A stretch of 64,000 nt of DNA from Sarcocystis neurona (lineage: Eukaryota; Apicomplexa; Conoidasida; Eucoccidiorida; Sarcocystidae): positions 376,628 through 440,627 of the forward strand of contig KL647331.1 in the NCBI GenBank assembly GCA_000727475.1. The letters run 5' to 3'. The position numbers and the translations under genes were made by a program. Shown here in pieces: positions 12,801 to 25,231 of this stretch (the stretch's first letter is position 1; the number at the start of each line of letters is the position of its first letter). Below the pieces are notes generated by a model. It was not told the origin of the DNA. It did not search any database and saw only the letters and a list, made by a program, of their open reading frames with translations.

Positions 12801-13870
12801 GTAGATTCAAGTTTAGTATATAAATCTACGGTCTAATACAAACGAAAGAAAGGACCACTGCACACGTATTCGCCCTGGAGTTCCTGGCTGCACGCTTCTC
12901 TGCTTTGCGGAGAACACCACCACGTGATAGTCGTTGAAGATAATGTAGACGCAAGAGTGACAAATCCGCAGCAGAAGCATCTTCCCTCCACGAGAAAAAA
13001 AGTAGTGCTGCCTCCATATATTTCTATATATGCCTGTTACTCTCCACGTGGGTGCACACTTCTCTATTGGAATGAAGAAGCTCTTGCGATTAGAGTTTGA
13101 GACGCCGTGCTTTTGAAGAGCAGCATGTAGGCACACGTGCTGAGAATGAGAAATACCTCCTAGAACCGAAAGAAGAGAGACATTGATGCGCCTTTCTCTT
13201 ACTTCGAAGAACTATTTGTGGAACCAAAACAAGAGCGACATGTGCATCATTCTTTTACTTCGAACGTTACTTCCTACAAGTAGAGAAGAGCAACATTTTC
13301 TCGTAGGCATTGATGTACAAGCATGTCCGCGACTGTCACCGAACGGCAAGGAAGAAGATTTTTCGTGACCTTAAGAGAGAGTAGTTGCGTGCCTACATTA
13401 TAATATCGGTGCATATCTATGACTGACTAACTGCTGCCCACATGTGACACCTTATGGCGCCCTGAGCGCTGCAGTGTTTTGCTCTCAAAAAGAGGCACTA
13501 TAATGTCCTTGTCTGGAAGTTTTACTGAATGTGAGTTAGAAATACAAGCACCGCCTGTATAGACAGATATGTTTCGTCAGAAGCAGAAGAAGATGAAGCG
13601 GTAGCCCTTCCTCTGATGATGGAGCTGTTTCTGCACATCACCTTTATGCGCGTTTGACCACAGTCTCGCACCACCAGACGAGAAAAGCCTGCCGCTGTGT
13701 CTTTCTCTTTGTTAAACCCTTCCCGTCTGCACCACTTTCTTCCGTCTGCCTGCATTTCTCTGTCTTTCATTCAAATTGCTCTCGATCGACAAACAAGCCA
13801 TGACACCAACGCAACAGAGAAGCAATTCTTACTGTGTGTCCACACACAATCATCTGAAGTTGCCTACTAC
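9855..13870. other. Repeat-poor stretch, no gene recognised
   Basis: Frames are short and motif-free. A minus-strand frame at 10144-10344 has several cysteines and a histidine (CGEC spacing), which could be a decayed gag zinc knuckle of the element to the left, but the match is poor. Local direct repeats occur at about 11446-11490 (TTGCGTGAATACATT twice) and about 11588-11725 (two related TATA-rich copies ending in ATATATGTATGCATAA). A minus-strand frame near 13522-13770 has simple coding character but no recognised function. Confidence 0.35.
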
Positions 13871-14000
13871 ACACTGAGGCACACATACGTACATATAAAC
13901 AAATGTATAAATATACATACTTTTACTTCTGTATCACATACATATATATGTACATACATATATATATATTAACGTACGAGTAAACCTTCAACAAATATAT
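13871..14000. repeat. (TA)n/(CATA)n tract at the start of the repeat-rich block
   Basis: ACATATATATGT-like blocks mark an abrupt change from the repeat-poor DNA on the left to the repeat-rich block extending to about 34 kb. Confidence 0.6.
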
Positions 14001-15600
14001 CCATATGCGCAAGTCCATAGGGGCGCGTGTGGGTGATGGTGTACTGGAAGAAGCGACATGTTCTACTACGTATACTACTTTTGTCATACGGAGTTCTGCA
14101 ACTTGGCACGACTCTATCCTCTGTTTCGTCTGTCTCTGCAGCTTCCGAGACCCCCCGGTCTACGGAACTTTTTGTTGCTGCTTGCCTTTTTTCGAGAGAG
14201 CAGCAGCCACACGTGTTGCTGCACTCGTCTCTGTGAGCACTGCACCAGTGCGTCCCCTGGTCGAGCCTCTCGCCGCCCAACGTGAGGATTCGAACAGTGG
14301 AAGCAGCAACTTCTTCACTTCATCTTTTGCAGACAAAAGTGGCAGCAGCAGCGAACTGCACGTCACTTCTTCAGGTCGGTGTGCACCAGTGTCGCCGCAC
14401 ACCACCGGCAACGCGAGGCAGGGTCCCTCACATCTCTGTGTTACAGCAGCAGCAAAAAATACTGGCTTCCGCTAATATATATACCCTGGCTTTCTTCCCA
14501 GCAGCAGCAGCAACTCGCAAAACCCCGCAGGGTCGCAGCAGCAAAGCCGAACTTCTCGTCTGTGTGTGTGTGTGTGTGTGTCAGGCAGCCCAGCGGCAGC
14601 AGCGGCAGCGCCAAATGGTGAGATGCTGGCCTCCTTGGCGCTTCACGGGAAGTTGCAGCAGTAGCAGCGCCCTTCGGAGAAGCCTTTGCAGAACCGCAGC
14701 AAATCACGTGTTTCTTTATTTTCCACCTTCATGCCAGTCCCCCCAGCGGCAAGGGTGCGAGTGTTCCTACATTTCCCGTTTCAGCAAAAGCACCGTCGGC
14801 AACAGGCATCTGTCTACAAATACATACAGACACATAAATATACAAGTAAGTGCGTGCGTGTGTGTGTGGCTGTGTATGTGTATAAATGAATATATGTATA
14901 TATAATCTTGTGTACTGGCTCGCATAGGGCTACTTAGACACGTTACAATATTTATTCGGTGGGCCAGTCGTAGAAAAGTCGAGTCCAGCAACACAATTGA
15001 GATGTAGCAGCAGCGGCAGCAAACGAGATCTCTCTTGAACCGATCGAAAGAGAGACAGATAACAAGAAGGAAGAAAAAGGAAAGACGGTCTCCCTCCGCA
15101 ATGTTCAGGTGTATACATCTATATTTCAACCTGACGTGCTTCTGGTGCACCACGACTACCTGCTGCTGTTCCCTCTCTCTCTTCCACCCGTCTCTCTCTC
15201 CTCGGCTGCTGCTGCTGGCGTCTGAACCTCTCGCCGTTTGTGCTGCTGCTGCTGTCTGCTGCTGCTGTTCTCTGCTGCTGCTGCTGGTGCTTCGGGCTGC
15301 TGCTGGTGTTGGTCCGGGTTCTGCGAAAGTCGTTGCTACTTCGTTTTACCGCGTTTTGCGGACCGACAAAACGCCCGCCCACGTGTTCGTAGGGCTTTTT
15401 CGTTCTCCCTCTCTTTCTTTCTGTCTTGTCTCCCGCGCACCGCAGCAGCAGCACCGGCGCTTGTTGAGTTGCAAGGACAAAAGTATGGTGTTATGTTACG
15501 GTCTCCTGCCCTTTTTTCTGCAGATTTAGTCGACTGCGCGCCCGCGTGCGCGCTCGAGTCCCTTTCCTTTTGCAGCTGTTCGCCTCAATTTCTTTCGATA
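14001..15600. other. Triplet-repeat region with possible unrecognised exons
   Basis: CAG triplets run on the plus strand at about 14190-14700 and CTG triplets at about 15160-15310, with a (GT)n run at 14560-14580. Frames of 60-200 codons occur on both strands but are explained by the triplets. The intervening non-repetitive pieces, for example about 14710-14800 and 15300-15380, may be exons of a further gene, but I recognise no domain and cannot assign a strand. Confidence 0.35.
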
Positions 15601-15939
15601 TGAATGTGTGGGAGCGGTGTATGTCGTGCGGCTCTTCACACACGGGTACTTCCGAGGGTTGACACCTACACGTGTGTGTGTATCCACGGCAAGGAGAGCC
15701 ACGCAGAAAAAGCAATGTTCTCCCTATTCATGTACATATCAGAGTTTCCTCTCCATACACGTATGTACTCGAACACAAATGTGGGTGCATCAGCAGCAGA
15801 CGAACACCTATAGGTGTGCGTGTCCAGTGGAGTAGATATTCTCCGAGCTCCACATGTATACATGAATACACAGGGGAGACGAAGGAGAAGGTACACGCAG
15901 CTCGAAAATGTCTCATACTGCATCCATTCGTACATAGAG

Positions 15940-16290
15940 TAATATACACATATATACATGTATGCATATATATATATATATATATATGCATATATGTACG
16001 TCCACGCAAATAAATATTTATACATGCATGTCTATATACGCACGCACAGATATGTGTACGTAATAGACATGTACAGACAACTACATACACCTACACAAAC
16101 ATGTATACACACATTCGTACACACCTCAATGTACACGTATATAAATCAATACACCTTGACGTCCACATAAATAAAAAATCTCATATGTAATATATACATA
16201 TATATATATACATATATATACAGACACGCAGACAGATAGACACACAACCACACACACAGACACATGCATATATCTATATATATTATAAAC
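15940..16290. repeat. (TA)n tract 3' of the CDKAL1-type gene
   Basis: Long TATATATA runs sit at about 15967-15988 and 16189-16220, with CACACAGACA blocks to their right. This is immediately downstream of the stop codon of the minus-strand gene and would include its 3' untranslated region. No polyadenylation signal can be singled out in such AT-rich DNA. Confidence 0.7.
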
Positions 16291-16354
16291 CGGTATATTT
16301 CCTTTGCCTGATGGCTTTCCGTAGGGACAGCACGTGACCGAATATCCGCCGTTG

Positions 16355-16484
16355 TTACGCGTCTCCTTGCAGTGCCGCAGCAGCAGCAGGAGGGGAAGGA
16401 GGAGGCGCCCGGACGGCGAAGACGTGCCACTTCTCTACGGCAGTAATTAACATCAGACATCGCTCTCCCAGTAGCGAGTCGTCC
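16355..16484 (-). CDS. CDKAL1: CDKAL1-type gene exon 10: end of TRAM domain and stop
   Basis: Acceptor GGGTGCAG at 16485 opens the frame [20 protein letters not shown] followed by VFAVR. This fits the last TRAM strands (compare MVGTSAVVKITSVGRWSVFG in plants). A short Pro/Ala tail ends at TAA (16357-16355). No hydrophobic tail follows, unlike human CDKAL1, which ends in a membrane anchor. A further 3' exon spliced before the stop cannot be excluded. Confidence 0.8.
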
Positions 16485-19400
16485 CTGCACCCACCAATAT
16501 TTCAACCGAATAAACAGAAGATGCACACATATATTCGCGCCATAAAATATATACATATATGCATATATATATAGAGAAATACACATACACACACACACAC
16601 AGACAGACGGAGACACGACAGCTGGTCGTCTCCAATTGCAACTCCCTTGCGTAAACCCGGCCCTATACATGTATAGTACATTATACATATATATATACAC
16701 ATTGTTATATAGTATTAGCTCATATATATATATGCAGGCGCGGGTGTGGACCTCTGCGCATGGAGAGAAATATAGGGAGAACGGGGGAGAGGGACGTGTG
16801 CGCATGCAGTCGCATGCAGATCTCCACGCGTAAAAACCGAGACGGCTTCGCGCGGGGCGCCGAAAGAGGAGAGGACGAAGAGAGACAGACAGAAAGCGAT
16901 CGAGGAGACGAGACAGGGAGACGGGATGAAAAACAGCACGAAAAGCAGAGAGACACACATGCAGAGTCCCGTCCAGACACACCCCCCTACATACGCGTCT
17001 GCACACAGAGAGAGGAGACGGAGACATAACAAAGGCAGCAAAAGGACGGAGACGCAGACGCACGCATCACGAGGAAGGGGGAGACGCCAGCAGATCAGCT
17101 GCACAGAGACGAGTCAGGGAGCGATAGGGAGACGCGCTCTCTGCAGAGAAGAAGACGCAGACACGCCTGGAGAAATTCTTGCAGTGACACACCACTGCGA
17201 CGGCGAAGCAAAAGAGAAGAACGAAAAAAGGAGACGTATGTGTCGGAGGAGTTCGTCTCGCAGTTTCAAAAAGAGAAGGAAACCATACATATATATATAG
17301 ATGAGTATATGTATGTATATGTGTCCCCTACACACACACGTGCTTCACGGCAAGATAGAGGGAGACACCGACGGGAAGCGAGCGACAAAGGAGAGACCAA
17401 CGGGAGGGAGAAGGCCGAGTATACGACGAATAAATAAAAGAAAAAGAAGAATAGGGAGAAAAAGCATTGCTGACCTCGGAGTGAGGACTTTGATGTATTG
17501 CTTCGTGTGACCGACGGTATGGGGACTTCGATCGGACGTTGTCGAAAACCAGACCTGCCAACAGCAAAAAAACAACCCCACACAAAGTCTCTCTCTCTGT
17601 GTGTCTCGTCTCCTCCTTCTCTTCAGAAACCTATTTGTCTCCTTTGACCATTATACATATATGCATGTGTATGCAAGGACTCACGCATGTGCATGCATAC
17701 ACACATATATGTATGTCCATATAGGGGTGTGTGTACATAAATATATGCATGTATAGGTAGACGCACGTATATGTATATAGAACGCATGCATGTATATAGA
17801 AGAGGACACACACATATACGCAAAGACAGGAAGAGGAAGAAATTCTCACCCACTGCGTGGTGTGTAGAAGCCAATCGTAGCAGCGATAACTTTCGAACAG
17901 CGCGGAGACGGCGCGACTGCGACTCTTCACGACGGAGGACGGGAGCTGCTTCATCGCTGCAGCCGGTGTTCCTGGCCGAGGATAAAACTGAGATATATTG
18001 ACCACCTGCCAAAGAGTCAGCAACGGAGGAGGCCAACGGAGAAAGACGACAATGAATTCTTCTTTTCAAATTCTTCTCTTCCTGCACTTGTCTCCATTCA
18101 CACAAAATCTCCACATACATACCCATACATACCTATCCACGTACACGTATACATCTACATATACGTAGTAGGTAGACACATACGTGTACACATCCTCATC
18201 TACACATATACACACCTACACATTCACATCCACGAAGCGAGGCATGCAGGGGGGCAGAAACGGGCGCCAAAAGAGCTGCAGAGGGAGACGGAGACGGAAG
18301 CACCGGGACAGGTTGAGAGACACGCACAGGGAGACACGGAGACACAGAAGAGACGGGGAGAGAGGAGGAGACGAGACAGGGGCACGGGAGGAGACAGAGG
18401 AAAACACCCCCCCCCCCACCCCCCACACACCCCCCACATACCCCCCCCACATACCCCGCAGCTACACAGAGAGACGGCAGCAAGTCGTGCGAAAGGAAGC
18501 GCGAAGAGGACGGGTGGATTTACCGGGAAGCGGAATTTCTGCAGAAGGGCCAGCGTCTGGCGATGGTCCTCTTCGTCTTCGCCAGGAAATCCGCAGATGA
18601 TGTCCGTGGCGATGGTCATGCGAGGGAAGTGCCGCAGCAGCGTCTCCACGACGAACGCGAACTGCTCCACCGTGTACTCGCGATTCTGCAGAAAAGGGAG
18701 ACGCGCACGAGGAGGGGAGAGACGCGAAGCAGCTGTTGTTAAGAGACACACGAAGCAGGGGTGGCCTGCTGCAGACGAAGAAGGGGGGCACAACGCCGAG
18801 GGGCCCCCTTGAAGAGGAGACGAACAAATGCCTGGGAAACGGGCACGGAGACGGGGGGTCCACACAGAGAGACGGAGAGACGAGACAGCAGCGGGCACGC
18901 GCCCTACACGTGCGCCGCCTGTCTCCCGCGAAACGGGCAGCTGTCTCCTCCCGCCTCGCCTTCTCTGCTGGCTGCGAGTTGCTGCTGCTGCCATGTGCCG
19001 CGACCCTCCCCCGGAGACCCCGCAGAAATGCCCCTCGCCCTCGCAACACCCCCGCAACCAACCAACACGAAGAGGAGCAGCAGGACGCACTGCTGCAGAT
19101 TCTCTACAGAGCGCCGCATGCAAAAGGGCCCCACACAGAGACACGGAGACACACACACCGAGACACGCATGCGCCACACATTCATACAGAGGGACCCACA
19201 GAAACAACTGCGTATAGAGAGACGGAGACGGAGACACGGAGAGACGCGAGTAGATGCATGTAAAGAGAAAGCGCGCAAGATATAGATATACACAAGGAGA
19301 CAAATAGACACGAAGAAAGACATGTACGAATACTCACATATGTATGTAGAGACGCAGGAAATATCGATATATGCATGAGAATGGGACGCGTTACTATACA

Positions 19401-22400
19401 TACACATATATGTATGTATGGAGACGGGTAGATACAAGGAGATGGTCACACACGTCTATACGTACGTGTACACAGAAATAGATAGACAGGACGACTTCCA
19501 CGTATACGTCTCCACGCACATGCATGCGTGTATGCGTATAGAGGCGTCTCACTCTCTCCGGACACGTACATATACGAATATACAGACGTATACGTCTACT
19601 ACATATAATGGCTGTGCCGCAGTGCTGGTAGGGGACTTCCCGCCGTGGTGCTGGTGGAGACGACGGCAGCACAAATGAGTCAGAAATTCAGAGAAGAAGA
19701 AAGTGGAAATTCACCCGCGTGCATGTGGACGTCTCCACTCTCGTGTGTCTGTGTGTGTGTGTAGATATGCGCCCCATGTGCATGCAGTTTTTTTTGGCCA
19801 CAGAGACAGAGACAGACGAGGGTGACGAACGACCGATGCATCCCCCTGCCCGTCTGCCTTTCCGCGAAGAAGTGTCGTCTGCGTTGCCGATGCTTTCCTT
19901 TCTGTCTCTCTGTGTCTCCTGCGTCTCATTACCATCGCCAGGAGTATTTTGTTGCTGCCCGACTGCACGGGAAGATGCAGAAACTCGAAGACATGCGGAT
20001 GAGCGAAGACGTCCAACGCACGCGACAGCTGCTGCAGCAGAAACGGCGGGTTCGCCATGCCAACGCGCAGCATCACCCGCGGATCTCCTCCTGCTCCTCC
20101 TCTCGCAGCAGCAGCAGCGGAGAGACACAGAGATGAGGAAGGCCGAGAAGGGAGAAGCGGAGGCGCCGCCGGAGGCGGACAAGAAGAGAGGCGAGTTTTA
20201 GCTGCAGCAGAAGCAGCGGTAGAGGGCGGAGGAAGAAGATGCGCAGAAGAGGCAGCAGCAGCAGAGAGAGGAGGGGAAGACGCAGCTGAAGCGGCGTCGT
20301 GGCCAGATAACCTTGTAGGCGATGATGCTGCAGCAGCAGCAGCAGCAGGAGAGGAGACTGGAGAAGCAGCGGGAGACGCATGCGGCGTCATCAGAGCCGC
20401 AGGAGACGACGACTCGGAAGCAGCAACACCTGCTGTGACGGTGGCAATGCGCTGCAGCAGCAGCAGCAGAAGCTGCGTCATGCTGCTGCCAATGTCGAGT
20501 CCATACGCCCCTGCAACAACCGCGCGCGCATGCGTCACCCACCACCAGCCCACACGTACCTATCTTCACCGTCATATGGCCGCAACATAGCCATGCGTAG
20601 ATTCTTCCACATATAGAGAGAATAACAGAAGGAAATACAACCAGAAACACAGACGACAACTATCAACTTACGTGCACCGGAAGAACCGCATAGATTCAGT
20701 CCTACATCTATATATATTGATATATATATATATAGATGCAGATATAGATATAGATACAGATAGATAGAGAGATGCACACACATAGATATATGTATGTGGT
20801 TGTGGAAGCAAAAGGCTGACTAAGTGAAGAGACACGACTTCCCTGCAGACGTATAGACAGCGACAGCGGAGACGGGGGCACAGAGACGGAGACGAGACGG
20901 GAAGGAGACGGAGACGGAGACACGGAGAGACACACATATATGTAGAGAGACACAGAGGGAGACAGATAGAAAGAGACACAGGGAGACACAAATATATATA
21001 TGTATCATATGGAGAGACATCAGCAAGTCTATTCGTGGATAGCCGAATTGAATTTGTACGAGGAACAGACGTCTTCAAACAGCAGCAAAAGCGACCTCAA
21101 TCACATCTCTGTGTATCTGTGTGTCTCCCTATGTGTACACATTATATATATATAAGTATATTCATATCCATGTTTATATTGATGTACATACTCTTATCCA
21201 TGTATATATGTAGTATTGAGTGGTATATGGGCAAAGAGGCGGAGGAAGATATCTGTCCGCAGCAAAAGCAACGTCTACACACCAGCATGCACCTCGATCT
21301 ATTACGTTACAGCACACATACATATATACATATATATATAGATAGAGAGGGAGAGGGAGATAAATATGAACAGACAGAAGACGGGAAGAAAAGAAAAATA
21401 TACACGTATATATGTGTGGACTTGGTGAAGAGAAGAGGAGAAAATTACCGGTGTCTTCTGAAGTGATCCATAGTTGTCGCGCACCCTCCCTTAGTGCCGT
21501 CTCCACGCGTCGAGCGATGGCTGCTTCCGAGTAGCTGCCCAATTCACCGCTGCATATATTTGAACCCACCCCGCGTTCTCAGTCAATATTGACATGCGCA
21601 TGCATGCACGCGAACGTACGTCGTGTCGTCATGCATGCATGCAAAGGCACTTGTCACAATGCATGCATGCAGAAGTGCGTGTCACAGTTTGCGTGCATGC
21701 ACGCACGCAGAGGGAAACGTGTGGGCAGGAGGGTCGGCAGTCCAAATAATGAGAGCACCTGGTGGAGCAGGCCAGCAGCTCCACCGTGAAGGACGCATGC
21801 ATCCGTATGTAACAAACACCAGGAAGCCACCGGTGGCAGCTAGCGAGACGGCAAGAAAACACACGACGTGTGTGCACGGGAGACTGCTGCTGAACACAAA
21901 GAGACGCAGGAAGGGGAAAAGGAGGAAAGGCCCTGAAAGGAGACACGCAGAAAAGAGAGCGATCCACGCAGAGCGTCGCATGCATGCGCCATCTCGTAGT
22001 TGCGCCAGGCGCATGCAAGTGAAGAGGTGCGGGGACGGAGGGGGGGTCGAGGCGTTCTGCAGAGAGAGAGACGCCGAGGGAGACGCATGCAGCAGCAGCG
22101 AGACATCGGAGACACCGCAGCCGGGGACCTCCTCAGGTCCGCGCGCGGGTCGAGATTTGCATGCGCAGCACGTGCACGCCAAGGGCATCACCCCGCTTGC
22201 AAAACAGAAGAGAGAGAGACGCATGCAGCAGCGCAACCGCCTGACCTGCTGTTGCGTTGTAATGCATGCATACGAGCGGCGATGACATACGTATGCATGC
22301 ACATTCACATCTCTCCACCACATACATTTCTCAAGGAGACAGTACACACTATATTTACGTGTGTATACATATGTATGCATGTAGGCGTTCATCAGACCGT

Positions 22401-25200
22401 AGTTGCGTATACACATGCACATGAAAACATATGTGTGCATGCGTCCACCACATTTCCCTGCTCGGGGAGACAGCATATGCGTACATATACATATATGTAT
22501 ATATATGTACATGTATGTACACATATGTACATACGTATATATATATATGTATATATCTAGCTCAATCAGAGATTTTCGCTCTATATCTCTCTTTGGCGCA
22601 CGAGCGAAGGCACGTAGTCATCACCACGGGGCGCTCGGGGGGAGGGAGGCGGGCCACGGCGCTTTTCGCAGTGCGCACGTGGAGATGCATGCGCTGCTTG
22701 CACAAAATTACCTGCGAAGCATGCAACACGGGAAGGGATGGCGAGACAGAAAGAGAGGAAGAGACGGGGAGACACGGAGACGAAAGAGAGACGGAGACGA
22801 GACAGGGTCAACAAAGCGAAAGGGTCAACAAGGAGACGGGGAGACGGAGGACGTCAAAACGATGCGGCAGAAGAAATAGGGGGGAGTCGACCAAGAGAGC
22901 GGAACAGAAAGCGGTGGACGGCGCTGCAGAGGCCGCATGCAGTCAGCAAACCGAAGGACGTCGCAGCAGCAGCGAGGCACAGCAGCAGCGCGCAGCTGCG
23001 TGTGCGCGAGCAGGCAGCGGCAGCTGCATGCGAAGGGGCGAGGGGAAGAAAATGGCGGTCTGCGTGCGAGACGATGTCTGTTGTGGACAGGAGACGGCGA
23101 AGAGATGACCGCATGCGCGCTTGTCGTGGACGCACTGGACTCGGGGGGACAGGTGCATGCATGCGTGCATTCAGGTGCATGCGCCGGTGAAAACTGTCAC
23201 TTGCATGCGAGCATCCTGTCTGTACGTTATTGTACATATATGTAGGTCGTGGATATCGGAGAAATCAACTGCAGGCATGATGCATGCATACTCATACATA
23301 TAGGTATATACACGAAGGAAGTGCGCATGCATGTGGCCACTCGACGTGGAGAGGGAGGTTTGTGTGGTGGGAGTGACGGACTGCGTCTCAGACGGCAGGC
23401 GGCTGCAGTCGGTGCAGGACATGCGAAGAAGGAGGTCTGGCTTGTAGGGGCATGCAAATTTCTGCATGCATGCGCGCGCGCGACGAATACACGTTCACAG
23501 ACACTAAAAATCTCGGCGCACGGGCTGGTGATTTAATTCGTACCCTCTCCTCACGTGCATGCAAGTGAAGCAGGGGTCGCATGCGCGTGACGTCCATGCA
23601 GGAGACGGGCTGCTGTTGCATGCCCAAAAGAAAGACAGGGATGTGGAGGAGACGGGGAGAAGCGAAGACGAAGAGAAACGCAACAGGAGACGAGGATGCG
23701 GAGGGGAGTATATCTGCTGCGCTTGCATGCTCGTGGGAGTGTGTGGGCCTTTGGAGAAGGAGAAGAAGCTGCTCTGAGGTCGTGCTGCTGCGCGCATGCA
23801 TGCAGAAATGTCCGCGTGTCTCGTGCGCAGCAATCCACCTGGTGCCCCACACATGTGATGAAGACAGAGAATAAGGGAGACAGGAACATATACAGAGAGG
23901 AAGTGAAGGACAGGCAGGTGGAGACGAGACGAGACGCGAGAGATATGTGTTTTCATATGTATTTATGTGCATGCGTGGGGAGAGACGGGGAGACGAAGTT
24001 TACCGCGCATGCTTGGTCTTGCAGTAGGTGCAGCTGCCGAGACAGCCGGTGGAGACGGGGACAATTTCGATCAGGGCGTTGCGACGAATCTTCGGGAGAT
24101 CCAGCGCCGGTAATCTGCGGAAAAAAAAGTGCATGCATGCCCCCCCCCGGGAACCAGGGAGGCTCGAAGGATACGCAGACGCATGCAGCACGGCGCGCAG
24201 CAAGACGCCCAGGAGACGGCACGGCAGGAGACGGCAGGCCGGCAGCCGCACCGTCCACACAACTTGCAGACGGCCGAGAGACAGGGAGACAGGAAGAGAA
24301 GAGAGCAGGAAGAGCAGCAGCAAGTCGAGAGACGAAGGAGACGGAGACACACGAGAGGCCAGAGACACACGTGAAGAAGAAAGTGAGACGAGACAGGAGG
24401 GGGGGCAGCAATGCAGTGGGGTTGAAGGACATGCATGCAGGGGGGGACACAGAGGAAGTGCATGCACGTCACCTTTCTTGAAGAGGCGCGCAGGTGCAGA
24501 GGAGAACCCCACACATATGCGCACGTACATCACTACGAACACCCGCACATATCTCCAGGCACTTCTCCGAGCCGTCTCCCACGCCTATACATGCACATAC
24601 ATATATGTGCGTCCATATATATATATATATATGTATATACTCACATATATATATGTGCATGTATACGTGTAGTAGTACACAGTCCTCTATCTTTTGCTTC
24701 CCTTCTTTCTCTGTATATACCGGAGGGCTGGAGGATGTCTGGAGGTGCATGCATGCATGCAAACACATGCGTAGCGACAGGGAAGTCTGCACCTTCTATT
24801 GCATGCGTTGTCGTATACACCTGCCACTGTCCCTTTCATCCCCTCTGCCCATATACATATAGTAATGTATATATTTATACGGGGATGTATATATATGTAT
24901 GTATATTTACGGGGATATATATATACGGGGTATACGGGGATACGTGTCTTTCTATACGCATGCATATACACTCAAAGAGATACGAATACATCTACATATA
25001 TATATTTCTATATACATTGGTAGTAATTCATCTACAGTGATATTCTATCACTACATCTACACAGAGATACATATAGACACGTAGACAATAATAGAGAGAT
25101 ATATACATAGACAGATACACAGTAACATATATATATATATATGTGTAGACACGTAGACAATAATATAGAGAGAGATATATACATAGACAGATAGACAGTA

Positions 25201-25231
<31 letters not shown>

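Noticed and set aside
16146..16330. Hydrophobic minus-strand translation just after exon 10 that looks like a membrane tail
   Set aside because: It is the translation of a (TA)n/(CA)n tract in a frame separated from the TRAM frame by a stop at 16357-16355. No splice donor joining them was evident.
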